From the NCBI RefSeq assembly GCF_900111175.1, contig NZ_FOGI01000007.1:248001-312000 (forward strand): DNA of 64,000 bases, in the 5' to 3' direction. The position numbers were made by a program, and so were the translations under genes. Below, piece after piece: positions 36,165-44,277 of this stretch (positions are counted from its first letter, which is position 1; the number at the start of each line of letters is the position of its first letter). Origin of the DNA: Actinokineospora terrae. GTDB lineage: Bacteria; Actinomycetota; Actinomycetes; Mycobacteriales; Pseudonocardiaceae. The notes under the pieces were generated by a model, which had not been told where the DNA came from, ran no database searches, and saw only the letters and a list, made by a program, of their open reading frames with translations.

Positions 36165-37730
36165 GTGACCACGACCACCACGACGGCTGGGCAGTCCACC
36201 GGCGGGCAGGCCGCCACGGCGCTCAACAACGACATCAAGGGCGCCAAGTCGGCCATCGAGCGGGGTGACTGGCTCGACGCGGGCCTGCAGATCACCAACG
36301 TCGCGATGGACGTCATCAACATCGCGGGCGACCCGCTCGGCGCCTGCGCCAGCGCCGGGTTCGGCTGGATCATCAACCACATCAAGTTCCTCAAGGAGCC
36401 CTTCGACAAGCTCCTGGGGGACGCGGGCTCGATCATCAACAGCGCGCAGGGCTGGGTGAAGGCGGGCGACCAGCTGATCTCCTCCGCGCAGAAGTACCGC
36501 GAGGCGGTGCGCACCCAGACCAACAACTGGCACGGCTCCGCCGGTGACGCCTACCGCCGCGCCGCCGCGACCCAGGCCGAGGGCCTCGACGCGCTGGCGC
36601 AGGTCAGCAAGGGTGTCGGCCAGGCGATCGACGGCGCGGGCAAGCTGCTGGCCGAGGTGCGCAAGGCCGTGCTGGACTTCATCAACCAGTGCGTGCAGAA
36701 GGTCATCCAGATCATCATCGAGGCGCTGGCCAAGGCGTGGCTGAGCTTCGGCGCCAGCATCGCCGAGGGCATCGCCCGCTCGGTCGTGCAGGCGGTGCAG
36801 ACCGCGCAGAAGATCCTCAGCAAGGTGCAGAAGTTCGTCTCCTCGCTGCAGAAGATCATGCAGACGGTGCAGAAGATCGTCGCGCTGGCCAAGGCCGTCA
36901 AGCAGCTGCTGGCGACCATCGGCGGCAAGGCGAACACCTCGCCGAGCGCGAGCACCACCCAGGCGCCGACGGTCAACACCGGCACCCTGGACACCGCCTC
37001 CGGCGCGCACTACACCAACCCGAACGGCAGCACGAACACCGCCAACTACGGGCAGAACCAGATCCCTGGCTACGGCGGGTACCAGCCGCTGCCCGGTTCG
37101 ACGACCAATGCGGCGAACTACGGCCAGGGCCAGGTCCCCGGCTACGGCGGCTACCAGCAGCCCGCCGGGCGGCCGACCGGTCAGCCCACCTACGGCCAGT
37201 CGACCAACGTCCCCGGCTACGGCGGGTACCAGCAACTCCCCGGCGGTGCGCAGCGCCCGCCCGGCACGTACACCCCCGGCGCGCTGCCCGGTCAGACCAC
37301 CGAGGTGAAGCCGCCCAACGGCTGGGGCCCCAGCGGCCCGCCGCCCACCACCGGTGCCCCGGCGCCGCTGGTGGACCGGGCCCGCTGGATCGGCGCGGCG
37401 GTCGAGGTCCTGATCAACCACGGGGTGGACCCCGCCAAGATCAACCCCGAGCAGATCGCGCAGATCGTCGACCGGACCTCCGGCGGCAACCCGCACGCGG
37501 TCAACCTGCAGGACCCCAACGCCGCCAACGGGTTCCCGCCCAAGGGCATCTGCCAGCTGCCGGACCCGGTGTTCGACCAGCACAAGGTCCCCGGCTACGA
37601 GGACATCTGGCAGCCGGTGGACAACATGCTGGCCGGGATCAAGTACTTCCTGGCCGAGTGGGGCTCGCTGCTCAACGCGCTGCAGGGTGCCCTCGGGCAG
37701 CCGAGCGCGCCGGTGATCACCCCGCAGTAG
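36165..37730 (+). CDS. Type VII cargo: WXG-type protein with degenerate SLT domain
   Basis: 521 residues. The N-terminal ~130 residues are helical with a WHGSAGDAYRRAA motif, matching the WXG100 turn. A long amphipathic, glutamine/lysine-rich helical region (about 150-260) follows. A repetitive linker then contains three copies of a VPGYGGYQ-like unit spaced about 25-30 residues. The C-terminal ~100 residues (ARWIGAAVEVLINHGV onward) align with lytic-transglycosylase SLT domains: SGGNPHAVNLQDPNAANG, GICQLPDPVF, PGYEDIWQPVDNMLAGIKY. The catalytic glutamate of the RESGGNP motif is replaced by threonine (DRTSGGNP), so murein cleavage is unlikely. Probably a secreted cell-wall-binding protein or inactive relative. 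Starts at GTG 36165, directly after its EspC-like partner. Confidence 0.85.
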   Translation: MTTTTTTAGQSTGGQAATALNNDIKGAKSAIERGDWLDAGLQITNVAMDVINIAGDPLGACASAGFGWIINHIKFLKEPFDKLLGDAGSIINSAQGWVKAGDQLISSAQKYREAVRTQTNNWHGSAGDAYRRAAATQAEGLDALAQVSKGVGQAIDGAGKLLAEVRKAVLDFINQCVQKVIQIIIEALAKAWLSFGASIAEGIARSVVQAVQTAQKILSKVQKFVSSLQKIMQTVQKIVALAKAVKQLLATIGGKANTSPSASTTQAPTVNTGTLDTASGAHYTNPNGSTNTANYGQNQIPGYGGYQPLPGSTTNAANYGQGQVPGYGGYQQPAGRPTGQPTYGQSTNVPGYGGYQQLPGGAQRPPGTYTPGALPGQTTEVKPPNGWGPSGPPPTTGAPAPLVDRARWIGAAVEVLINHGVDPAKINPEQIAQIVDRTSGGNPHAVNLQDPNAANGFPPKGICQLPDPVFDQHKVPGYEDIWQPVDNMLAGIKYFLAEWGSLLNALQGALGQPSAPVITPQ

Positions 37731-37743
37731 TACCCCCGTGGAC

Positions 37744-37779
37744 GAACCGCCGCCGCCCGTGCCCGGGCGGCGGCGGTTC
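37744..37779. terminator. Strong bidirectional terminator
   Basis: A 16-bp GC-rich stem (GAACCGCCGCCGCCCG with its complement) followed by TTT on the + strand, 14 nt after the cargo operon and 6 nt before the glpD stop. Confidence 0.8.
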
Positions 37780-37784
37780 TTTCG

Positions 37785-39326
37785 TCAGGGGGTGAGGAGT
37801 CCGCGCAGGGCGCGGTCGACCAGGTCGGTCACGACGGGCCGCGCGGCGTCGGTGTCCTGTCGCACCAAGCCGATGCGGGTGCGCCGGTGCAGGACGTCGT
37901 CGGCGTCGAGGGCGCCCTCGTGGCGGACCGCCCAGATGACCTCGGCCGCGGTGACCCCGGCGGCGACGGGCCTGCCGAGGTCCGGGTCGAGCAGGCCCAT
38001 CGCGGCCACCGTGGGGGATTCGGTGCCGTAGCGGGCGATCAGGCGGCGTGGAGCGTCCAATGTGGCCAGTCGGGTGCGCGGGGCGGCGCCGACCAGGGGC
38101 AGGGTGCGGGTGCGGGAGGGGCCAGCGGACAGGCCCGCGAGGTCGATGGCCCGGTCGACGGCGTCGGCGGCCATCCGGCGGTAGGTGGTGAGCTTGCCGC
38201 CGACCACGGTGACGACCTTGTCCTCGGTGAGCACCGCGTGGTGGCGGGACAGGTCGGCGCTGCGGCCCGCCGCGCTGGGCAGGTCGACCAGCGGGCGCAG
38301 CCCGGCGAACGAGCCGAGGACGTCGTCTCGGGTCAGCCTGCTCTCCAGCACGGACGAGGCGACGTCGAGCAGGAAGTCCACATCGGACTCGGGAACCGCG
38401 GGCACGTCGGGGATCTCGTCGACGGGTTCGTCGGTCAGTCCGATGTAGACACGGCCGTCGTCCTGCGGCAGCACCAGCGCGAACCGGCCGAACGCGCCCG
38501 GGATCGGCACCGTCAGCGACGTCGCCCCGCAGCCGACCGCGGCCGCGTCGACCACCAGGTGCGACCCGCGCGAGGGCCGCAGCCGCACCGAGGGGACGAG
38601 CGTGCCCGCCCACACCCCGGTCGCGTTCACCACGACCCGGGACCGCACCAGGACTTGCTTGCCGGTCAGCCCGTCGACCACCTCGACCGAGTCCGGCGCC
38701 ACGCCGGTCACCCTGGCCCTGGTGATGATCCGCGCGCCAAGGCCCGCTGCCGTGCGGGCGAGTGCGACGACCAGGCGGGCGTCGTCGGTGAGCTGGCCGT
38801 CGAACGAGAGCAGGCCGCCGCGCAGCCCGGCGGCGCGCAACCCGGGTGCCAGGGCACGCGCCTCGGCCGCGGAGACCCGGCGCGGGCTCGGCAGCAGGTC
38901 GGTGCGGGTGCGGGTGGCGCGGCGCAGGCCGTCCCCGGCGACCAGGCCGGTGTAGGCCAGCGCGGCGTCGCGGCCGGAGACCGGCGGGTGCAGCGGGATG
39001 AGCTGGGGGAGCGTGCGGGTCAGGTGCGGCGCGGTGGTGGTCATCAGGACGCCGCGCTCCACGGCGCTCTCGTGCGCCAGCCCGACATCGCCCTTGGCCA
39101 GGTAGCGCAGGCCGCCGTGCACGAGCTTGCTCGACCAGCGGGAGGTGCCGAAGGCCAGGTCCTCGGCCTCGACCAGGGCGACCGACAGGCCGCGGGCGGC
39201 CGCGTCGAGCGCGACCCCGGCCCCGGTGACCCCGCCGCCGATGACCAGGACGTCGACGACCTCGCCCGCGGTGATGGCGGCCAGGTCGGCGGCTCGGCGT
39301 TCGGCGTTCAGCGCGGTCGTGCTCAT
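37785..39326 (-). CDS. glpD: Glycerol-3-phosphate dehydrogenase
   Basis: 513-residue flavoprotein oxidising glycerol-3-phosphate to dihydroxyacetone phosphate at the membrane. The Rossmann FAD motif VDVLVIGGGVTGAGVALDAA is near residue 24. The family motif FGTSRWSSKLVHGGLRYL follows, and VVGGKLTTYRRMAADAVD closes the FAD domain, then a helical C-terminal domain. ATG 39326 overlaps the tetR stop by 4 bp, so the regulator and enzyme are co-transcribed, with the TetR first. The C-terminus is slightly short of the longest homologues but complete. Confidence 0.92.
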   Translation of the reverse strand: MSTTALNAERRAADLAAITAGEVVDVLVIGGGVTGAGVALDAAARGLSVALVEAEDLAFGTSRWSSKLVHGGLRYLAKGDVGLAHESAVERGVLMTTTAPHLTRTLPQLIPLHPPVSGRDAALAYTGLVAGDGLRRATRTRTDLLPSPRRVSAAEARALAPGLRAAGLRGGLLSFDGQLTDDARLVVALARTAAGLGARIITRARVTGVAPDSVEVVDGLTGKQVLVRSRVVVNATGVWAGTLVPSVRLRPSRGSHLVVDAAAVGCGATSLTVPIPGAFGRFALVLPQDDGRVYIGLTDEPVDEIPDVPAVPESDVDFLLDVASSVLESRLTRDDVLGSFAGLRPLVDLPSAAGRSADLSRHHAVLTEDKVVTVVGGKLTTYRRMAADAVDRAIDLAGLSAGPSRTRTLPLVGAAPRTRLATLDAPRRLIARYGTESPTVAAMGLLDPDLGRPVAAGVTAAEVIWAVRHEGALDADDVLHRRTRIGLVRQDTDAARPVVTDLVDRALRGLLTP

Positions 39327-39910
39327 GTCGGCTCCGGTCTCAGGCTGGCGTCGAGCAGGTGGGCCAGCTCGTCGAACAGGGCGGCTGGGTCGAGGTCGGT
39401 GGTGGCCGGGCCGTGGGAGAGGACGAAGGACTGCACGACCAGCAGCAGGGCGCGCGCCTGCACCGCGGGGTCGCCCGCGCGGACCGAGCCGTCCGCGTGG
39501 CCCGCGAGCAGCCGCGCGAGCAAGAACTGCTCGGCGATGTACTGCGTGCTGCCCAGCCGCTGCACCACGTACGGCAGCACCAGTTCGCCGTCGCGGTCGA
39601 GCACGCTGCGCATCAGCGGGTCGGCGACGATCGCGCGCACCCCGGCCACCGCGCCCGCGACCAGCCGCGCCCTGGCGTGCGAGCCGTCGGCGCCGTGGTT
39701 GGTGCTGGCCAGCAGCGCGCCGAACTCGCGGGTCATCAGGGCCGCGAGCAGGCTGCGCACGTCCGGGAACCGCCGGTACAGCGTCATCCGGCTCACCCCG
39801 GCGCCGCGCGCGACGTCGGTCAGCGTGGTGCGGCGCACCCCCCGGGCGAGCACGCAGTCGCGCGCGGCGTCCAACAGGACGTCGTCGTCCACCCGACTGG
39901 GCGAAGCCAT
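39323..39910 (-). CDS. TetR-family regulator of glpD
   Basis: 195 residues from ATG 39910 (an in-frame start at 39928 would add six). The helix-turn-helix is in RRTTLTDVARGAGVSRMTLYRRFPDV, near residues 26-51. It is coupled to glpD by ATGA overlap and divergent from the AGPS-like flavoenzyme. An inverted repeat TGTGAC...GTCACA straddles its start, so it probably autoregulates and also controls the divergent gene. Confidence 0.88.
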   Translation of the reverse strand: MASPSRVDDDVLLDAARDCVLARGVRRTTLTDVARGAGVSRMTLYRRFPDVRSLLAALMTREFGALLASTNHGADGSHARARLVAGAVAGVRAIVADPLMRSVLDRDGELVLPYVVQRLGSTQYIAEQFLLARLLAGHADGSVRAGDPAVQARALLLVVQSFVLSHGPATTDLDPAALFDELAHLLDASLRPEPT

Positions 39911-39936
39911 GTGACGTTTCACCGTCATGTGTCACA
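39910..39936. promoter_or_regulatory. Operator candidate TGTGAC-N15-GTCACA
   Basis: A perfect 6-bp inverted repeat, TGTGAC (39910-39915) and GTCACA (39931-39936), overlaps the start region of tetR and lies 9 nt from the GTG of the divergent flavoenzyme. The spacing suits a TetR dimer. The overlap with the shorter tetR start suggests leaderless transcription. Confidence 0.6.
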
Positions 39937-39944
39937 CTCTATTC

Positions 39945-41579
39945 GTGAACGTGCCTGTGGACCACCTCGACCACCGGGTCCGCGGCGGCTGGACCCCCTC
40001 CGGTGCCGCCGACGCCGCGTTGCCCGCGCACGCGAGCAGGTGGTTGAGCGCGAGAACCGGGCTGACCCCCGTCGACACACCCGTCGCGCCCGACTCCGGC
40101 CTCCCGGTGCCCGAGTCGGTGCTGCCCGCGCCGGTGCGGGCCGTCCTGGCCGACATTGTCGGGGCAGAGCACGTGCTGGTCGAGCGCGAAGATCGGCTCG
40201 GCCGCTCCGGCGGACTGTCCTATGTGGATCTCCTGGTCCGGCGCGGTGCCGGTGAGCTGCCGGTACCCGACGCGGTGGTGCTCCCCGGCGACCCCGACCA
40301 GGTGCGCGCGGTCGTCGAGGCCTGCGCGTCACACGGGGTCGGGATCGTCCCGTTCGGCGGCGGCACGTCCGTCGTCGGCGGGGTGTCGGCGCTGCGCGGG
40401 GACAAGGTCGCGGTGGTCGTGCTCGACCTCGCGCGGCTCGACGAGCTCGTGTCGGTCGACCCGGTCTCGCGGCTCGCGGTGTTCCAGGCGGGCGTGGTCG
40501 CCCCGGACGCCGAGCGCATGCTCGCCGCGCACGGGCTGACCCTCGGGCACTTCCCGCAGTCCTACGAGCGCGCGACCCTCGGCGGGTTCGCCGCCACCCG
40601 GTCGTCCGGCCAGGCCTCCGCGGGCTACGGGCGGTTCGAGGACATGGTCGAGGGCGTGCGGCTGGCCACCCCGCGCGGCGACTGGCGCCTGGGCGTCTCG
40701 CCCGCCTCGGCCGCCGGGCCCGACCTGCGGCAGCTCGCGGTCGGCAGCGAGGGCCTGTTCGGCGTGATCACCGAGGTCACCGTCCGGGTGCGGCCCGCGC
40801 CCGCGTGGGAGCGGTACGAGGGGTTCGTGGTCGACGGGTTCGCCGCGGGCGCCGAGGTCGTGCGGCGGTTGGCGCAGGCGGGAGTGCTCGGCACCGTCAC
40901 CCGGCTGTCCGACCCGCAGGAGACGGAGGTCGCGCTGACCCTGGCCGGTGGGTGGAAGACCGCGGCGGTGAAGGGCTACCTGCGCGCTCGCGGGATCGCC
41001 GAGCCGAGCCTGCTGGTCATCGGCTGGGAAGGCGCGACGCGGGAGGAGATGCTGACCCGCCGCCGGGCGACGCTGCGACTGGTCGACGGCGCGGTGCGGC
41101 TGGGCGTCCGGGCGGGGGAGACCTGGCGGCACGGGCGGTTCGCGGGGCCGCGGCAGCGCGATCTGCTGATGGACGTCGGGATGTGCGTGGAGACCCTGGA
41201 GACGGCGACGTACTGGTCGAAGTTGGGTGACCTGCGCGAGGCAGTGCGGGAGGCGCTGTTGAGGTCTCTTACCGCTGGAGGCCGCCGACCGATCGTGGCC
41301 TGCCACATCTCGCACTCTTACGAAACCGGCGCCTCGCTGTACTTCACGACTCTTGTCCCGCGCGATCCGTCCGACCCGGTAGGGCAGTGGCGCCGCGCGA
41401 AGGAAGCAGCCAGCGAGGCGATCGTGGGTCTAGGCACCATCACCCACCACCACGCCGTGGGGGTCGACCATGCCCCTTACCTTGCCTCCGAGATCGGCCC
41501 TCTTGGCGTGGACGTACTCCGCGCCATCAAGGCAGAACTGGACCCGTCGGGCGTTCTGAACCCGGGGAAGCTGGTCTGA
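39945..41579 (+). CDS. FAD-binding oxidase, alkylglycerone-phosphate-synthase-like
   Basis: 544 residues from GTG 39945 (alternative in-frame starts at 39927 and 39951). The vanillyl-alcohol-oxidase-type FAD domain carries DAVVLPGDPDQVRAVVEACA, IVPFGGGTSVVGG and ERATLGGFAATRSSGQAS. The cap domain ends with HHHAVGVDHAPYLASEIG and LDPSGVLNPGKL. Homologues make ether-lipid precursors or oxidise hydroxy acids, and the pairing with glpD and TetR points to glycerol-phosphate or ether-lipid metabolism. The last 110 codons use noticeably more A/T-ending codons than the rest. The 3' end overlaps the convergent small gene by 53 bp. Confidence 0.88.
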   Translation: MNVPVDHLDHRVRGGWTPSGAADAALPAHASRWLSARTGLTPVDTPVAPDSGLPVPESVLPAPVRAVLADIVGAEHVLVEREDRLGRSGGLSYVDLLVRRGAGELPVPDAVVLPGDPDQVRAVVEACASHGVGIVPFGGGTSVVGGVSALRGDKVAVVVLDLARLDELVSVDPVSRLAVFQAGVVAPDAERMLAAHGLTLGHFPQSYERATLGGFAATRSSGQASAGYGRFEDMVEGVRLATPRGDWRLGVSPASAAGPDLRQLAVGSEGLFGVITEVTVRVRPAPAWERYEGFVVDGFAAGAEVVRRLAQAGVLGTVTRLSDPQETEVALTLAGGWKTAAVKGYLRARGIAEPSLLVIGWEGATREEMLTRRRATLRLVDGAVRLGVRAGETWRHGRFAGPRQRDLLMDVGMCVETLETATYWSKLGDLREAVREALLRSLTAGGRRPIVACHISHSYETGASLYFTTLVPRDPSDPVGQWRRAKEAASEAIVGLGTITHHHAVGVDHAPYLASEIGPLGVDVLRAIKAELDPSGVLNPGKLV

Positions 41580-41916
41580 CCCGCCGCACCACCCCGAGCG
41601 CCAACCCGGCGATCAGCCCGCCGAAGAAGAGGAACACCGCGTAGTCCCCGCGGTTCCCGATCGCCCGCTCGCACATGTCGATGTACTGCACGAGCTCCTG
41701 CCGCTCCGGCTTGCCCAACGCCTCGGCGAGCGCGCCGCTCTCGACCCCGCCGAAGGTGTTCCCGCAGCTCACCGAGCTGTTGCTGGTCGGATGCGCCACA
41801 CTCACCGGCACGATCGCCAACACCAACCCGACGACGAGCGCGAGCACCGCCAACACCGCCCCGAACGCCCGCGGCGTCAGCGTGATCTGGGCCAACGGAT
41901 CCGGCTGCTCACTCAT
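41527..41916 (-). CDS. Small two-helix membrane protein
   Basis: 129 residues, unknown family. There is a short cytosolic N-terminus, then helix 1 (AFGAVLAVLALVVGLVLAIV, about 18-37). An outer loop of about 50 residues with two cysteines (VSCGNTFGG, DMCERAIG) could form a disulfide. Helix 2 (YAVFLFFGGLIAGLALGVV) leads to a short basic tail. It overlaps tail-to-tail with the FAD-oxidase gene by 53 bp. I find the reading frame credible because topology and codon bias are coherent. Confidence 0.68.
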   Translation of the reverse strand: MSEQPDPLAQITLTPRAFGAVLAVLALVVGLVLAIVPVSVAHPTSNSSVSCGNTFGGVESGALAEALGKPERQELVQYIDMCERAIGNRGDYAVFLFFGGLIAGLALGVVRRVRPASPGSERPTGPVLP

Positions 41917-42088
41917 GCCGAGGAGCTTCGCCCATCCCCACCCGCCAGGGCTAGCCCCGATCGATCCGCGCCCGGCGGTTTACATCTCCCGGATATCGGG
42001 TAGAAAGTAACTACCTACGACGCCGAGTGGGTGTGACGCTCCCGTTGGGTGTTGTGGGTTGTGGGGATGCTCCCACAGGGATCGGGGT

Positions 42089-42128
42089 GGTGGTGGGCCA
42101 CGGTGGGACGGCACCGTCGGCCCACCAC
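42089..42128 (-). terminator. Hairpin terminator after the DUF4232 gene
   Basis: A stem of about 16 bp with one bulge (GTGGTGGGCC-ACGGTG pairing CACCGT-CGGCCCACCAC), 22 nt downstream of the stop. Confidence 0.7.
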
Positions 42129-42150
42129 TCCGGTCACCCCACCAGTCCGG

Positions 42151-42630
42151 TCACGGGGTGTGGAAGGCGCTGTGTTCGATCCGGCCGCCCTGGCACACCG
42201 AGCCGAACGGGAAGACCACGGTCACGGCGGTTCGGGAGCCCGGCGGGGTGACCTTGAGCGCGGTGGACGGTGGTTGGCACTGGTCGGGTTCGCCCGGGCC
42301 GGGGATCACGCCCCAGTGCAGGGTCTTGTCGGCGACGGCGCCCGGGGCCAAGAGGATGCGCACGCGGCCGGGGGCGATGCGGACCGCGTTGGTCGGGTTC
42401 GGGCGCCCGGACTGGTTCGTGAGTTGCAGCGTGCCGTAGCCGTTGAGCAGACACGCGGCGGTCGAGGCGTTGCGGACGCGCAGGGTGGCCCAACGCTGGC
42501 CCGCCCCCGGCTCCACGTTCCGGATCTCGCCGGTCAGGTGCTGACCGGTGCACTGGTTGACGACATCCGCCTGGGCCGGTGACACCAGCCCGGCAGCAAG
42601 CGCGACGGCGCTGAACAAGGTCCCCCACAT
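42151..42630 (-). CDS. Secreted DUF4232-type protein
   Basis: 159 residues with a Sec signal peptide (LFSAVALAAGLVSPAQA, cleavage near residue 21), then a beta-rich domain typical of DUF4232: ATLRVRNASTAACLLNGYGTLQLTN, an arginine/leucine stretch, and a closing VVFPFGSVCQGG. Cysteine pairs suggest disulfides. Function unknown, presumably extracellular. Monocistronic with its own hairpin. Confidence 0.8.
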   Translation of the reverse strand: MWGTLFSAVALAAGLVSPAQADVVNQCTGQHLTGEIRNVEPGAGQRWATLRVRNASTAACLLNGYGTLQLTNQSGRPNPTNAVRIAPGRVRILLAPGAVADKTLHWGVIPGPGEPDQCQPPSTALKVTPPGSRTAVTVVFPFGSVCQGGRIEHSAFHTP

Positions 42631-42702
42631 GGCATTCTCCCTCTGATGAGGGCCCTGTCATACCGCGTCGGCGAGAACCGTTGCGGCGCAATGGGAATCC
42701 TT

Positions 42703-42717
42703 CACCCCATCGAGCAA
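42703..42717. repeat. Solo match to the structured-repeat stem arm
   Basis: CACCCCATCGAGCAA is identical to part of the 3' stem arm of the element at 21151-21297. A 15-base match is very unlikely by chance in 64 kb. It lies in a 98-nt gap between genes and may be a remnant of a third copy. Confidence 0.5.
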
Positions 42718-42728
42718 GGACGAATCGG

Positions 42729-43772
42729 TCAACGGCGCCACGGGCCGGTCAAGACCGGCATTCCCGCCACCGGGGCGGTCCACACGTAGGTCCAGGCGAG
42801 GGTGCCGTCTGTGAGTACGACTCTTACGCGCGTGTAGTTCTCGCCCTCGTACTCGTCTATCTCGGTCAAGTCGGTGCCTGGCACCAAGGGGACGACACTG
42901 CCGTGGATGCCGGGGCCGATGCCCAGGGCTAGGGCGGGGTAGCCGTGGCCGGTGTCGTAGAGGGAGCCGTTGAGGTGTGCGTCTAGAGGGGCGCCGTTGG
43001 CGTGAGGGGCTAAGAGGTGCCAGTGGGTGTCGCCGGGGCGGAGGGTGCCGTAGGTGAAGAGGGTGGATGGGTAGTCGGTTGGGGGTGGGGTGCCTTTGAT
43101 GAGGTCGGCGGTGAGGCCGTCGGTGGGGGCGGGGGTGCCTGTCATGCCTACCGCTGCTGCTTGGGGTATGTCGGCGCAGCGGATGGGGAAGCTGTTGACC
43201 AGTAAGGGTTTGCGGATGGTTGCCGCGCCCACATAGGCGGGAACGCGGTCGAAGACCGCACCGTTGTCGATCAGGGTTACCGTTCCGGTCGACACTGCCG
43301 CGAGTTCGTACCGCTCACCGCGGCCCTCGCACCTGTCGAGCACGGCCACCTGGTCGGGCGTGAGCATAAGAACGGCGTGGTCCTCCACCGCGCCGGGCAC
43401 GGCTGCCAGCACTACTGGGCGCTGGTCATCCACTACGCGCAACCCGCTCGCCCACACGGCAGCGAGGCCCGAACACCGCACGCGCAGGACGACAACGGCG
43501 CCGGTAAGGCCAAGAGCGGACCGCAGCCACGCAATCTTGGACGGGCAAGGGTTCGAGCCGTACGACAGCACCGGAACCCGGTCCGCCAACGGACTCCAGT
43601 CACGTTCGGCCAACCACCCATCAAGGTCACGACCCTCGACTCGCCAACCCGACAACGCTGCCTGGTCAGCCTCTAGCCGCAAACCGCCACCGTCTTCGTG
43701 GACGTAAGAGAACGGCGGGCGCGCGCCCGGGTAAGGCACCGCTGGGTAGTCGGCGTCGGCGAACGTGGTCAC
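42729..43772 (-). CDS. Double gamma-glutamylcyclotransferase-like protein
   Basis: 347 residues. The C-terminal half is a clear AIG2/GGCT-like domain: LFTYGTLRPGDTHWHLLAPH, NGSLYDTGHGYPALALG, VPGTDLTEIDEYEGENYTRVRV, with the acidic catalytic position in IDEYEG. The N-terminal half contains a second related block (PVLSYGSNPCPSKIAWLR, AVLDRCEGRGERYELAAV), so it looks like a tandem of two cyclotransferase-fold domains. Activity on gamma-glutamyl peptides is inferred only by fold. It starts at GTG 43772, overlapping the HxlR stop by 4 bp. Confidence 0.8.
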   Translation of the reverse strand: MTTFADADYPAVPYPGARPPFSYVHEDGGGLRLEADQAALSGWRVEGRDLDGWLAERDWSPLADRVPVLSYGSNPCPSKIAWLRSALGLTGAVVVLRVRCSGLAAVWASGLRVVDDQRPVVLAAVPGAVEDHAVLMLTPDQVAVLDRCEGRGERYELAAVSTGTVTLIDNGAVFDRVPAYVGAATIRKPLLVNSFPIRCADIPQAAAVGMTGTPAPTDGLTADLIKGTPPPTDYPSTLFTYGTLRPGDTHWHLLAPHANGAPLDAHLNGSLYDTGHGYPALALGIGPGIHGSVVPLVPGTDLTEIDEYEGENYTRVRVVLTDGTLAWTYVWTAPVAGMPVLTGPWRR

Positions 43773-44155
43773 CGCGTGGGCTTGCGCTCGTCGTAGGCGG
43801 CCTGCGCAGCCAGGACGCGTTCGGTGCTGGACTCGATGAGCCGATAGAGGCCACGCACCTGCTCGGCGATCGGTAGCCCAAGCTCGGTGAGGGAGTACTC
43901 CACGCGCGGCGGGATAACCGGGTGCACTTCGCGGTGGATCAGTCCATCGCGCTCTAGGGCCTGGAGGGTCTGGGCGAGCATCTTCTCGCTTACCCCACCC
44001 ACCGCCCGGCGGAGTTCGCTGAACCTGTGGGTCTTGCTGAGCAGCACGCCGAGCACCAGCACTCCCCAGCGGCTGGCGATGTGCTCCATCACCGCCCGCC
44101 CGGGGCAGTTGCGGTCGAAGACGTCGAACGATGTGTCCTGGACCATCTCGCTCAT
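43769..44155 (-). CDS. HxlR-family regulator (QorR-like)
   Basis: 128 residues from ATG 44155 (in-frame GTG starts at 44164 and 44173 would add three or six). Winged helix with the HxlR hallmark cysteine in FDRNCPGRAVMEHIASRWG near residue 16, then FSELRRAVGGVSEKMLAQTLQ. Such regulators sense quinones or reactive electrophiles through that cysteine. It is divergent from an NmrA-type oxidoreductase, with a strong inverted repeat between them. Coupled by 4-bp overlap to the downstream GGCT-like gene. Confidence 0.9.
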   Translation of the reverse strand: MSEMVQDTSFDVFDRNCPGRAVMEHIASRWGVLVLGVLLSKTHRFSELRRAVGGVSEKMLAQTLQALERDGLIHREVHPVIPPRVEYSLTELGLPIAEQVRGLYRLIESSTERVLAAQAAYDERKPTR

Positions 44156-44190
44156 CAGTCGCACGCTCCTCACCAGGACTCTTTCGTCCA

Positions 44191-44223
44191 GGTAAGTATA
44201 GGACGTTCAGGTAGGTACTTACC
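44191..44223. promoter_or_regulatory. HxlR operator candidate GGTAAGTA-N17-TACTTACC
   Basis: A perfect 8-bp inverted repeat, GGTAAGTA (44191-44198) and TACTTACC (44216-44223), lies between the divergent hxlR and nmrA-like genes. HxlR/QorR proteins commonly bind GTA-rich inverted repeats of this type in such divergent pairs. Confidence 0.75.
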
Positions 44224-44277
44224 AGGAGTTAGTACCACTCGTACGGTGAGCGCACCACAGAAGAGGGAGAACCCACG

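Noticed and set aside
37785-39935. 716-codon apparent fusion of a TetR-region frame with GlpD
   Set aside because: The N-terminal part is the shadow of the TetR gene; GlpD starts at ATG 39326 with ATGA coupling.
41917-42150. Promoter palindrome TCCCGGATATCGGG near 41990 as an operator
   Set aside because: Short and isolated; no linked regulator, so not listed as a feature.
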